From an uncultured Bryobacterales bacterium (GTDB lineage Bacteria; Acidobacteriota; Terriglobia; Bryobacterales; Bryobacteraceae), in assembly GCA_937959285.1 (NCBI GenBank), contig CALGAR010000136.1:1-7315 (forward strand): DNA of 7,315 nt, given 5' to 3'. The stretch's first letter is position 1, and each line of letters begins with the position of its first letter. Made by a program: the position numbers and the translations under genes. This document shows, in pieces, positions 1 to 6,544 of the stretch. The notes under the pieces are model-generated. The model searched no databases. It saw only the letters and a list, made by a program, of their open reading frames with translations, and had not been told where the DNA came from.

Positions 1-180
1 TACTTCCGGGAGTCTAACGGGCTCGACTATGCCGATCAGAGGTACTATCACTCGGAGTGGGGGCGGTTCTTAACGCCGGATCCGTACCAGGCTTCAGCCG
101 GACCTGAGGATCCGGAATCGTGGAATCGGTACTCATACGTTCGGAACGATCCAATCAACTTTTACGATCCCTCTGGACTG
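1..180 (+). repeat. RHS core end, copy 1 of 3
   Basis: These 180 bases align without gaps to 2375-2554. Across the first 159 bases (53 codons, to the N of NDPIN) there are 12 differences, all at third codon positions and all silent. The last 21 bases diverge sharply apart from the DPSGL signature. Copy 3 (about 5685-5863) shares GLDYA, RYY and GRFLTPDPY but has a different linker (GGSGTVSVPGSWNRYAYVEGDPIN). The tip starts at 181. Confidence 0.93.
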
Positions 181-816
181 ATTGCCCAAATACCTCCACT
201 TGAGTTGGATTCGATGATGGACCCGTGGCGGCGGTCGTCTGGCGCTATTGCGGCGTTCCCGTCGGTGCCAAGTGATATCTATGGAATCGGGAATGCATTG
301 TGGAAGCCAGAAAGCGCGATTCTAGCACCATCTCCGCTTCCACCGCAGGATCGGGAGCTGTTGCAGGCGGCATTTGACAAGGCTATCGAAGCCTTGAGTG
401 ATCCCGATTGCCGCGGGATCTTTGGCACACGGGGAACTCGTTTGGACCCAGCGACGGTTCTGACGTCCATTAAGGAAGGGGGACAATACGGTTCGATTAA
501 GTTTGAGAAGAGAGACTCTGACTTCGGAGCAGCCCGAACGTACCCTAGCGGATTTCCGCGACTAAGCACGGCGACGGTTTTTCGTTTCCCAAAGGTCAGC
601 ATTGTAATCAACTCTTACAACGATGATCAGGGGGTCTACTGGAATGATGGCGATGTTCGCGAAAACACGGAGACTTTGTTGCATGAGCTGGGCCATGCTC
701 TCTGGTTCTTGGGGGTTCGTGGAGGTCAGTTTCGACAGCGAGACGGTTCCGAAGAGAACCAGCAGTTCAACCGAAATCTCATAAATGAGAATTGCCTGAA
801 GAAGATTCAGTGGTAG
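1..816 (+). CDS. RHS-repeat protein, 3' part, with HELGH metallopeptidase-like C-terminal tip
   Basis: The frame is open from base 1, so the gene starts outside the window; 271 codons are visible. Residues 1-60 are the end of an RHS core: GLDYADQRYY, then WGRFLTPDPY, WNRYSYVRNDPIN and the closing DPSGL. In RHS proteins this core forms the shell around a cargo tip, and variable tips begin right after it. Residues 61-271 are the tip. It carries HELGH (H228, E229, H232), the zinc-binding and catalytic signature of zincin metallopeptidases, preceded by hydrophobic TLL. An acidic third ligand may lie in the following DGSEEN stretch. Cys137 and Cys265 could form a disulfide. Layout and cysteines resemble the tip ending at 3220, so I infer one divergent family. 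The internal ATG at 205 is not the start. The partner gene begins 11 bases after the stop. A secreted peptidase toxin is inferred; activity and target are unknown. Confidence 0.88.
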   Translation, partial: YFRESNGLDYADQRYYHSEWGRFLTPDPYQASAGPEDPESWNRYSYVRNDPINFYDPSGLIAQIPPLELDSMMDPWRRSSGAIAAFPSVPSDIYGIGNALWKPESAILAPSPLPPQDRELLQAAFDKAIEALSDPDCRGIFGTRGTRLDPATVLTSIKEGGQYGSIKFEKRDSDFGAARTYPSGFPRLSTATVFRFPKVSIVINSYNDDQGVYWNDGDVRENTETLLHELGHALWFLGVRGGQFRQRDGSEENQQFNRNLINENCLKKIQW

Positions 817-827
817 AAAGAAGAACC

Positions 828-1388
828 ATGCGTTATTTCGAGTCAGTTCTGTTTTATGGAGCCGTCATTGTTTGCTGTGTGCCGCTGTTAAGCGCGCAAA
901 CGCTGGTTGGCAATCAGCCGCCACGGGCATTGTCCGTATGCGAGGTTCTGGAGTCTCTTAGCAGGCATGACCGCCGGACGGTGGTTGTCACAGGCATTTT
1001 CCGTCACACGCATAGACATGGCTCCAGCCTGGAAGATGAGAGGGGCGTCCAGGAGTGTCCCGGTTTTGTTGGAAAGCGAAAGTACTGGACGCCCGCCTTG
1101 TGTCTCTCAGGGCCTTCCGATCCAAGCGCAGAAGTCAGGTTTGGCAGAAACCTAGCAGCTGAACAGGAGATGGACCGTCTGCGCCAGGCGGCTCGCCTTA
1201 CTGCCGAGAATAAGGTTATTGTCACCTTCGAGGGATTGCTACAGGCCAAGGCGAGGTTCCAAGTTTTTCGAGAGCCGGACGGCGAGGTAATCGGCAATGG
1301 CTACGGTCCGGATGGAACGTATGCAGCCTGCCTTGTCATTCGTCGCGTCATCGATAGCAAAGTAATCAAAATCAAGACTGGCCAGTAG
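828..1388 (+). CDS. Small secreted protein, candidate immunity partner of the first HELGH tip
   Basis: This 186-residue protein has an N-terminal signal peptide: MRYFESV, a hydrophobic stretch to about residue 21, then a likely cut after LLSA before QTLVGN. It is therefore predicted to be exported. The mature part starts SVCEVLESLSRHDRRTVVVTGIF. I recall that pattern (CEVL, a short basic linker, then a VVVTG-like strand) in small, mostly uncharacterised acidobacterial proteins; no function is known to me. Four cysteines (in VCEV, QECPG, ALCLS and AACLV) could form disulfides. The ATG at 828 is preferred because it puts the signal peptide at the very N-terminus and has a purine-rich stretch (GAAAGAAGAA, 816-825) in front. 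An in-frame TTG at 792 would overlap the RHS gene and add a charged leader. Its position right behind the tip suggests a protective role, which is inference. Confidence 0.72.
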   Translation: MRYFESVLFYGAVIVCCVPLLSAQTLVGNQPPRALSVCEVLESLSRHDRRTVVVTGIFRHTHRHGSSLEDERGVQECPGFVGKRKYWTPALCLSGPSDPSAEVRFGRNLAAEQEMDRLRQAARLTAENKVIVTFEGLLQAKARFQVFREPDGEVIGNGYGPDGTYAACLVIRRVIDSKVIKIKTGQ

Positions 1389-1471
1389 AACCTTAGGCAG
1401 CGCGAGGACGACTGCGCTAGGTGGCGCCGGCATCGAGTAGTACGGGCAGCGCGCTATAGAGAAGGCGGTAG

Positions 1472-1600
1472 GATTGGCAGGCTTCGGAAAGTACCGCCAA
1501 TGATACGAGTGTGCTCAAGGCAAAGTGCTGTGAGGGAACCTGCATGCACATCTTTCCTGTGATGATCGCCTCGTTAGTTCCAATGAACAGGCCCCGGTTC
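1472..1600 (+). pseudogene. Remnant of a lost tip/partner-gene junction
   Basis: Bases 1472-1531 read without a stop as a sequence ending ANDTSVLKAKCC. This matches the end of the tip at 3220 (GLSNVLKTKCF) and loosely that of tip 1 (FNRNLINENCL). The DNA at 1505-1590 aligns with 3192-3275: GTGCTCAAGGCAAAGTGCT pairs with GTGCTCAAGACAAAGTGCT, and CTGTGATGATCG is exact in both. In the shifted frame both copies encode CSRQSA, the leader of the partner protein at 3195. The remnant therefore holds the last residues of a tip and the signal-peptide start of its partner, but the bodies of both are gone. A stop at 1469-1471 closes the tip frame upstream, and a TGA breaks the partner frame. Bases 1389-1471 hold nothing I recognise. 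Confidence 0.66.
1532..1538 (+). promoter_or_regulatory. Shine-Dalgarno-like site for the module 2 RHS gene
   Basis: GAGGGAA lies five bases before the ATG at 1544 and is the best ribosome-binding candidate near the 5' end of this frame. It favours 1544 over the upstream GTG at 1511, which has no comparable site. The site falls inside the tip/partner remnant, so the orphan RHS gene may have borrowed its translation start. Confidence 0.45.
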
Positions 1601-3220
1601 GGAATGAGGTGGCAGCCAAGCACAGGAGTGAGTGCACGTTCGTTGTTGGACCATAGTCGTTGGAGCACAGTGCTGGCCGATTTTGAGTACGCGTACGTGG
1701 ATGGCGCCAATAACGGACGCATCAGCCGGTTCAAGGACTGGGTCACCGGAGAAGAAGTCAATTATCTGTATGACAGTTTGAACCGCCTCAACCGGGCTGA
1801 GACAACCGGGGCCGAGTGGGGACAGTCCTTCACGTACGACGGCTTTGGCAACCTTGCTGCCGAGACGGCGACCAAGGGAGTTGCGCCGAGCTACACGCTG
1901 CAATATGACTGGGCGACAAACCGGATTGTGAGCTCGGGTTTCGCCTACGACGCCAACGGCAATCTGACATCGATTCCGGGTATAGGTACTGTATCCTACG
2001 ATGTCTTCAACCGTTATCAGGGTAGTACGCCGGGGACTGCGGGACGGTTCTACCGGGACGACAATAAGCTGCTGGCCCGATATGTTGCTTCCACGGGCAC
2101 CTGGGAGGTTTACTATTACGGTCCAACGGGCCTGTTGGAAAGTGTTTGGGGGTGGCAGAGCCCGAGCCCTGGAGTCTACACCTTCAACCATGTGCGACAA
2201 TACGACTATTTTGCAGGTCGACGAGTGGAAATGGGACGCCTTACCGACCGCCTCGGCTCGGTACGAGCATTGGTGTCGGCAGCAGCGCCGACGATTCGAT
2301 TGGCTGGCTACTCGTACTATCCGTACGGCCAAGAGCGGCAGGTAACCTCTGGGGATCAGTACAAGTTTGCTACCTACTTCCGGGAGTCGAACGGGCTCGA
2401 CTACGCTGATCAGAGGTACTATCACTCGGAGTGGGGACGGTTCTTGACGCCGGATCCTTACCAAGCTTCGGCCGGACCTGAGGATCCAGAATCGTGGAAT
2501 CGGTACTCATATGTCCGGAACGATCCGATCAACCGGGCTGATCCGAGCGGATTGGATGACATCTCTGCAGAGTTTGGCGAAATTCTCTTTCAAATCACTG
2601 TAACCGAGATTACGTATCCCCTCCCTTCATACGGAGGCGGTGCTGACCGATGGCGAAGCGGCCCAAATCTCGAGGCGCTCCCAGTGGGCGATTCCTTCGA
2701 CTCTCAGGCACTGTCTGGGGCACCGGCAGGACCCCGTTATACTAGTTGGGGGCAGGCCCTTGCGATCGCAAAGTCTGCTGCTAAGGAGATAGCCCAGAAG
2801 AAGAAGTGGCGGAAAGACTGTGAGGAAGTACTAAAAGCTCTTGGTACAAGTGGAGCTGAGATTTCGGCCGGTGCAAATCGGGTGCAGTTCCTAGACGGTA
2901 CCCAAAGTACGAATGTTGTCGCATCTCTATACGCGAACAGTGTATTGACCAAATCTTTAGGACCGGAAGCCAAATCGACGGAAATACGTGAGATCATAAC
3001 AAAAGAGAAGGACGGCAAAGCCATAAAGGCTCTAGCGGAGCTGAACGGAAACAAAATATATCTTAACCCGAAGTGGTGGTGGGGTGGTGAGTATTTTCTC
3101 GACGATCTGTCAACAGTCATGCATGAACTGATCCACAATGTGACAGGGTTGACCGACGCTGATTTTGAGAGCCGCGGTTTTGAGGGTCTTTCGAATGTGC
3201 TCAAGACAAAGTGCTTTTAG
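1544..3220 (+). CDS. 5'-truncated (orphan) RHS protein with HELIH metallopeptidase-like tip
   Basis: The protein has 558 residues from ATG 1544, or 569 from GTG 1511. Residues 1-39 are not RHS; they derive from the remnant and a repeated intergenic element. The core starts abruptly at residue 40 (WSTVLADFEY) and includes YD repeats (YLYDSLNRL, FTYDGFGNL, FAYDANGNL), GRLTDRLGSVR, YYPYGQERQ and GRFLTPDPY. It ends at DPSGL, residue 337. The tip (338-558) has a lysine-rich helix-like stretch, Cys426, a tryptophan-rich patch (NPKWWWGGEY) and VMHELIHN (H527, E528, H531), a zincin motif, with D/E candidates for a third ligand in DADFE. It ends KCF (Cys557). The order of cysteine, HExxH and terminal cysteine matches tip 1. 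Full RHS genes are far longer, so this resembles the displaced 'orphan' core-tip modules of rhs loci. The partner gene overlaps the last 26 bases. Whether it is expressed, or acts only as a recombination donor, cannot be seen. Confidence 0.85.
   Translation: MHIFPVMIASLVPMNRPRFGMRWQPSTGVSARSLLDHSRWSTVLADFEYAYVDGANNGRISRFKDWVTGEEVNYLYDSLNRLNRAETTGAEWGQSFTYDGFGNLAAETATKGVAPSYTLQYDWATNRIVSSGFAYDANGNLTSIPGIGTVSYDVFNRYQGSTPGTAGRFYRDDNKLLARYVASTGTWEVYYYGPTGLLESVWGWQSPSPGVYTFNHVRQYDYFAGRRVEMGRLTDRLGSVRALVSAAAPTIRLAGYSYYPYGQERQVTSGDQYKFATYFRESNGLDYADQRYYHSEWGRFLTPDPYQASAGPEDPESWNRYSYVRNDPINRADPSGLDDISAEFGEILFQITVTEITYPLPSYGGGADRWRSGPNLEALPVGDSFDSQALSGAPAGPRYTSWGQALAIAKSAAKEIAQKKKWRKDCEEVLKALGTSGAEISAGANRVQFLDGTQSTNVVASLYANSVLTKSLGPEAKSTEIREIITKEKDGKAIKALAELNGNKIYLNPKWWWGGEYFLDDLSTVMHELIHNVTGLTDADFESRGFEGLSNVLKTKCF
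1611..1658 (+). repeat. Direct repeat preceding the RHS core, copy A
   Basis: These 48 bases match 7250-7298 with six differences and one gap. Common parts include CACAGGAG, GAGTGC and CGTTGTTGGA. The repeat ends two bases before the RHS core begins at 1661, so it marks the left edge of the core insertion. It is translated as part of the N-terminus of the module 2 gene, but the other copy is intergenic, so coding is probably incidental. Confidence 0.8.
1661..2554 (+). repeat. RHS core block, copy 2 of 3
   Basis: This 894-base block corresponds to 4988-5863. Similarity starts sharply at TGGAGCACAGTGCTGGC; the bases before it (TCGT here, ATAC there) belong to unrelated contexts. The first part up to about 2010 is very similar. 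The segment 2011-2110 differs in sequence and length (QGSTPGTAGRF against DYYGRL). From 2222 to 2269 there are 48 bases identical to 5531-5578. Confidence 0.92.
3182..3186 (+). promoter_or_regulatory. Shine-Dalgarno-like site for the second partner gene
   Basis: GAGGG lies eight bases before the ATG at 3195, inside the last codons of the upstream RHS gene. It supports the 3195 start. AGGAAG at 3219-3224 before the later ATG at 3237 is a competing site, with longer spacing of 12 bases. Confidence 0.4.
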
Positions 3221-3842
3221 GAAGCTGGGCACGCGGATGTTCACTGTGATGATCGGCTTGCTGATTTCAGCGAACCTGCCCGCTCTGGGACAAGCCAGTT
3301 CTGGAGATCCCAAGACTAGGCTCGATTTTGTAGTAACCAGCTGCTGGGGAGCACCAATAGACAAAGCTGTGATCCAAATCATAGAGCAGGACAGGGAGTT
3401 ACGTATCGAGTATCCAGGATCTCGGAGTATCGAGGTACGGCCTGGCACCCTTCAAATTATCGTTCGGGCGCAGGGCCATGTTCCATATTCAGAGGTAAGA
3501 GAGGTCGGTAGCGAGGCTATATTGATTAGTCCCTGCCTCTGGGTATCACTGCCCGAGATCGAGATTCCCCCGCACCTTTCTGTAGCCGGCACCGTGGCAA
3601 GAGAGCTGCTATCAGAGGAACCGGTGTGGGTAAGGCTGGTGGGGATGTATTCTGATTTCAACTCCGCGGCTCTCGTAGATCAGTTTGGTTCGTTCTCATT
3701 CAAGGCGGTCCGGCCGGGCCGTCACTACCTGATGCTGTTTGCCAATGGGAAGCTGAGGATTGCGGGCGAGATTAGTTTGAGTCAATTAGCGGACGGAATT
3801 CGCATTCAGCCTGGTTCCGTAACTTCCTACCTACGAGATTAG
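3195..3842 (+). CDS. Secreted beta-sandwich protein, candidate immunity partner of the HELIH tip
   Basis: From ATG 3195 the protein has 215 residues: a basic leader (CSRQSAFRKLGTR), a hydrophobic segment (MFTVMIGLLISANLPALG) and a likely signal-peptidase cut after LGQA. The alternative ATG at 3237 would start at the hydrophobic segment with no positive charge before it, so 3195 is preferred; it overlaps the RHS gene by 26 bases. The mature part looks like two carboxypeptidase-regulatory-like (transthyretin-type) beta-sandwich domains. The first has GAPIDKAVIQI, then IEVRPGTLQIIVRAQGH. The second has SVAGTVARE, VDQFGSFSFKAV and RPGRHYLMLFANGK. The signature is a substituted strand, then 'G.F.f..v.PG.y.l'. 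Such domains are common as exported binding or structural modules. A role binding and blocking the neighbouring tip is inferred from position and export signal. Confidence 0.76.
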   Translation: MCSRQSAFRKLGTRMFTVMIGLLISANLPALGQASSGDPKTRLDFVVTSCWGAPIDKAVIQIIEQDRELRIEYPGSRSIEVRPGTLQIIVRAQGHVPYSEVREVGSEAILISPCLWVSLPEIEIPPHLSVAGTVARELLSEEPVWVRLVGMYSDFNSAALVDQFGSFSFKAVRPGRHYLMLFANGKLRIAGEISLSQLADGIRIQPGSVTSYLRD

Positions 3843-4115
3843 TGAATACTGAATACACACTGCTACTACTCGTTTGCCAGCGTAGGTTGAACGAGCTGTG
3901 AGGGTTTGTCTATCCTTTGGTGTGGATGGCTCGGTCAGCCAGGTGGAGGCAGTTTTAGGACATCTGCGGCTGGCTCGCGACGGGTCCTTTCGCTATTCGG
4001 CCAGGAACAGGCTGCGCAGCCAGCGCGGCAGGCTCGGCCGGCGGCCGGAGGTGAACGCCTGGGTAGGAATCTGCTGCGGTGGGAGGACGATTCGGTGGAG
4101 CGCGGCGACGCGTCA
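3843..4115 (+). other. Intergenic stretch without a recognisable gene
   Basis: No supported gene is seen. Two overlapping frames are open (from 3898 and 3906), but their translations are rich in Arg, Gly and Ala, lack family motifs and disagree with each other, as expected for GC-rich degraded DNA. The right end grades into broken RHS sequence at 4116. The stretch may be older RHS sequence decayed beyond recognition, and I see no clear promoter. Confidence 0.5.
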
Positions 4116-4209
4116 GGGACAAAATCGATTCAAGATACGGAGTACGGTGCCTGCGCGTGCTCCGCTGGGCAAGGTGTCGCGCGTGTCCAGGCCTTATGCT
4201 CCGGGTTAG
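4116..4209 (+). pseudogene. Frameshifted upstream RHS core fragment
   Basis: RHS-like text continues across three frames. Frame 3 reads GTKSIQDTEYGAC around 4116-4154, recalling the 'TQTEYDALG' pattern of YD repeats. Frame 1 then reads PLGKVSRVSRPYAPG (about 4162-4206), a recognisable RHS-core phrase, before TAG at 4207. Frame 2 picks up from about 4208 with RHYTLDAYGNLIQV, which begins the intact YD series. At least two frame changes or small deletions have broken the 5' part of the module 3 gene. Confidence 0.62.
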
Positions 4210-6544
4210 ACACTATACTTTGGATGCGTACGGGAACCTGATTCAGGTGCAGGAGCGCGACGGCAGCGGCGCCGACTACCTGACACACTACACGTATGAC
4301 GTATTTAATCGCCTGGTTCGGGTTGAGATGCCGAGGCACGGGTACACGCAGGTCCGAACGTGGGAGTATAACGAAAAGCAGCAGTTGTACCGGGTGACGA
4401 TGCCTGAGACCGGCCAAACGACGTACGAATATAACCCCGACGGGACGCTATTGCGAAAAACCGATGCCAAGGGGCAGAAGGTAGAGTATGCCTACGACAG
4501 CCTAAAACGTGTGATTAGCCGCACGCCAAAGTGGTCGAACGGTACGATCGATTACTGTGCCATCACGTACTACTATTATGACTCCAATCCAATTGATGGC
4601 AGTTATTCGCTGAATGCGCAAGGAAGACTGGCTGCCGTTCGGCACGGGATTCCATCCAGCTGTCCAGTTCCTGTCGGCGGAGCCATCGAGGAGTACAGCT
4701 ACAACCAGGCCGGATTGGTGATTGGTAAGCGCATGCGCTCGTACATGGCGGGAGAGGAGGGTGTCGTTGCGTCTAGCTATAACTATGACAACGAAGGCAG
4801 GCAGACGAGCGGCACCGGTGGAATGACGTATGACTCGATGGGACGGCCCCTCTCCGGCGGTGGGATTACATCGGTAACCTACGGGCCTGGTGACGAGCCC
4901 ATGCAGATCGTTCACGGAAATAACAACTACGTTGAGCATCGAACCTACAATCTTCTTGGTCAACTGAGCCGCCAGACATACAAATACTGGAGCACAGTGC
5001 TGGCTGATTTTGAGTACGCGTACGTGGACGGGGCCAATAACGGACGCATCAGCCGATTCAAAGACTGGGTCACCGGAGAAGAAGTCAACTATCTGTATGA
5101 CAGTTTGAACCGTCTCAATCGGGCTGAGACAACGGGGCCCGAGTGGGGGCAGTCCTTCACGTACGACGGCTTTGGCAATCTTACTGCCGAGACTGCGACC
5201 AAGGGAGTCGCGCCGAGCTATACACTGCAATATGACTGGGCGACGAACCGGATCGTGAGCCCGGGTTTTGCGTACGACGCCAACGGCAATCTGACAACGA
5301 TTCCCGGGGTAGGGACGGCCTCCTATGATGTTCTCAACCGCTATCATGACTACTACGGGCGGCTGTATCGGGATGACAATAAGCTGCTGTCTCGGCTAGT
5401 CGGAACCAGCCGGGAGGTCTACTATTACGGTCCAACGGGACTGTTAGAGACCGTCTGGAGCTGGACGACTTCGAGTGATGGGGGGTACACCTTCAGAAAG
5501 GTGCGGGAGTACAACTACTTTGCGGGCCGGCGAGTGGAAATGGGACGCCTTACCGACCGCCTCGGCTCGGTACGAGCAGTGGTGTCGACGATACCGCCGA
5601 CAATGCGATTGGCTAGTTACTCCTACTATCCTTACGGTCAGGAGCGACAGGTAACTTCCGACGAGCAGTACAAGTTTGCGACATACTTCCGGGAGTCGAA
5701 CGGGCTCGACTACGCCGGGCACCGCTATTACACCTCGCAGGTAGGGCGATTTCTAACGCCCGATCCATACGGCGGGAGCGGTACAGTGAGCGTTCCGGGC
5801 AGTTGGAACCGATATGCCTATGTCGAGGGGGATCCAATTAACCTCTTTGATCCGAATGGTCTCACGACGTGTTGGTATACTAACTATCCCGAGATGCAGT
5901 GTCGGGAAGAGATAACAGTCTATGCCGAACCCGACATTATGAGCGTGTATCTCCAATGGTATCAATTGGAGCAGAACAGCCGTTACAGCCTCTCTTACCA
6001 GCCCAATCCGTGGGAAGTACGCAGTGAGTCCGCGGCTGAACGTGTAGATAGACTGTTTCGTCAGTTTGCTGCAGGGTACTTAAACGATTGTGAAGCGTTA
6101 ACCGCCTTTGCCACGCAGACGGCAATGGCCTATCATTGGCAGTGGAACAATAAGAACATCGATTACTTCGTGCAGGACTTTGCCGTTTTTGTGCCTGAAA
6201 AGCATCCCGCGGTCAAGGCCGCTAGGGCCTTTGGAATACCAATCGCTGCAATGAACTCTCCAATATACCTGAAGCCAGAAAACGGATCGGGGTTTCAGGA
6301 CCAATATGTAGATAGCCTGGCCAAGAAGACCGACCAGCTTCATCACTTCGCGGCGTTTTTTCAGTTTGGCTATTATATGGGACAATGGCCCGGTTACATC
6401 GCCGGAACCCTAAGCGACTTATTGAATCCGGGCGATCAAAGGTTGGCGCGCGCAGCTGTGGACATCGGCGTTCGGCTAAAGAATGGTTCACTGACGGTCG
6501 ATGGAGTGGCCAGTGCAATCAGCGACCTTTGCAAAAAGCGGTAG
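4196..6544 (+). CDS. RHS/YD-repeat protein with a distinct non-HExxH C-terminal tip
   Basis: The frame is open from GTG 4079, but residues before ATG 4196 are Arg/Cys-rich and not RHS, so 4196 is used (782 residues); the original start was lost upstream. The core runs to residue 556 with many YD repeats: YTLDAYGNL, YTYDVFNRL, YEYNPDGTL, YAYDSLKRV, YLYDSLNRL, FTYDGFGNL, FAYDANGNL. GRLTDRLGSVR, YYPYGQERQ, GRFLTPDPY and the closing DPNGL follow. These repeats build the beta-sheet shell of RHS proteins. The tip (557-782) has no HExxH. It contains DCEAL (Cys632), then LHHFAAFFQFGYYMG (H716, H717) and NPGDQRLARAAVDIGVRL, ending in DLCKKR (Cys779). I recall a similar pattern (Cys, then xHF with a small or aromatic GY..G, then GD..L...A...G..L) at the ends of other acidobacterial RHS-like proteins, without a known activity. 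The lipoprotein gene overlaps the last 44 bases. Confidence 0.82.
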   Translation: MLRVRHYTLDAYGNLIQVQERDGSGADYLTHYTYDVFNRLVRVEMPRHGYTQVRTWEYNEKQQLYRVTMPETGQTTYEYNPDGTLLRKTDAKGQKVEYAYDSLKRVISRTPKWSNGTIDYCAITYYYYDSNPIDGSYSLNAQGRLAAVRHGIPSSCPVPVGGAIEEYSYNQAGLVIGKRMRSYMAGEEGVVASSYNYDNEGRQTSGTGGMTYDSMGRPLSGGGITSVTYGPGDEPMQIVHGNNNYVEHRTYNLLGQLSRQTYKYWSTVLADFEYAYVDGANNGRISRFKDWVTGEEVNYLYDSLNRLNRAETTGPEWGQSFTYDGFGNLTAETATKGVAPSYTLQYDWATNRIVSPGFAYDANGNLTTIPGVGTASYDVLNRYHDYYGRLYRDDNKLLSRLVGTSREVYYYGPTGLLETVWSWTTSSDGGYTFRKVREYNYFAGRRVEMGRLTDRLGSVRAVVSTIPPTMRLASYSYYPYGQERQVTSDEQYKFATYFRESNGLDYAGHRYYTSQVGRFLTPDPYGGSGTVSVPGSWNRYAYVEGDPINLFDPNGLTTCWYTNYPEMQCREEITVYAEPDIMSVYLQWYQLEQNSRYSLSYQPNPWEVRSESAAERVDRLFRQFAAGYLNDCEALTAFATQTAMAYHWQWNNKNIDYFVQDFAVFVPEKHPAVKAARAFGIPIAAMNSPIYLKPENGSGFQDQYVDSLAKKTDQLHHFAAFFQFGYYMGQWPGYIAGTLSDLLNPGDQRLARAAVDIGVRLKNGSLTVDGVASAISDLCKKR
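4988..5863 (+). repeat. RHS core block, copy 3 of 3
   Basis: This 876-base counterpart of 1661-2554 is embedded in a longer core that continues upstream without a break (GQLSRQTYKY before WSTVLADFEY). That makes it the more ancestral arrangement of the two. Up to YDVLNRY the proteins differ by about seven residues in 118. The tip starts at 5864, right after DPNGL. Confidence 0.92.

Noticed and set aside
205..207. ATG as start of a stand-alone metallopeptidase gene
   Set aside because: The frame is open to base 1 and encodes the RHS core end directly before it, so this is an internal methionine of a gene entering from the left.
792..827. TTG start for the first partner gene, overlapping the RHS stop
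   Set aside because: It would put a charged leader before the signal peptide. ATG 828 has a purine-rich stretch in front and gives a normal signal peptide.
1574..2464. Minus-strand open frame of 296 codons
   Set aside because: It lies opposite the RHS core, and a similar antisense frame appears opposite copy 3 (4502-5347). Both are shadows of the codon pattern of the real gene and have no motif of their own.
4079..4195. GTG 4079 as the true start of the module 3 RHS gene
   Set aside because: The 39 residues it adds are Arg/Cys-rich and are an out-of-frame reading of RHS sequence that makes sense in the other two frames.
3898..4241. Two overlapping + frames (3898-4209 and 3906-4241) as genes
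   Set aside because: Their compositions are those of GC-rich noncoding DNA. Only their last parts are recognisable, as pieces of a broken RHS core in different frames.
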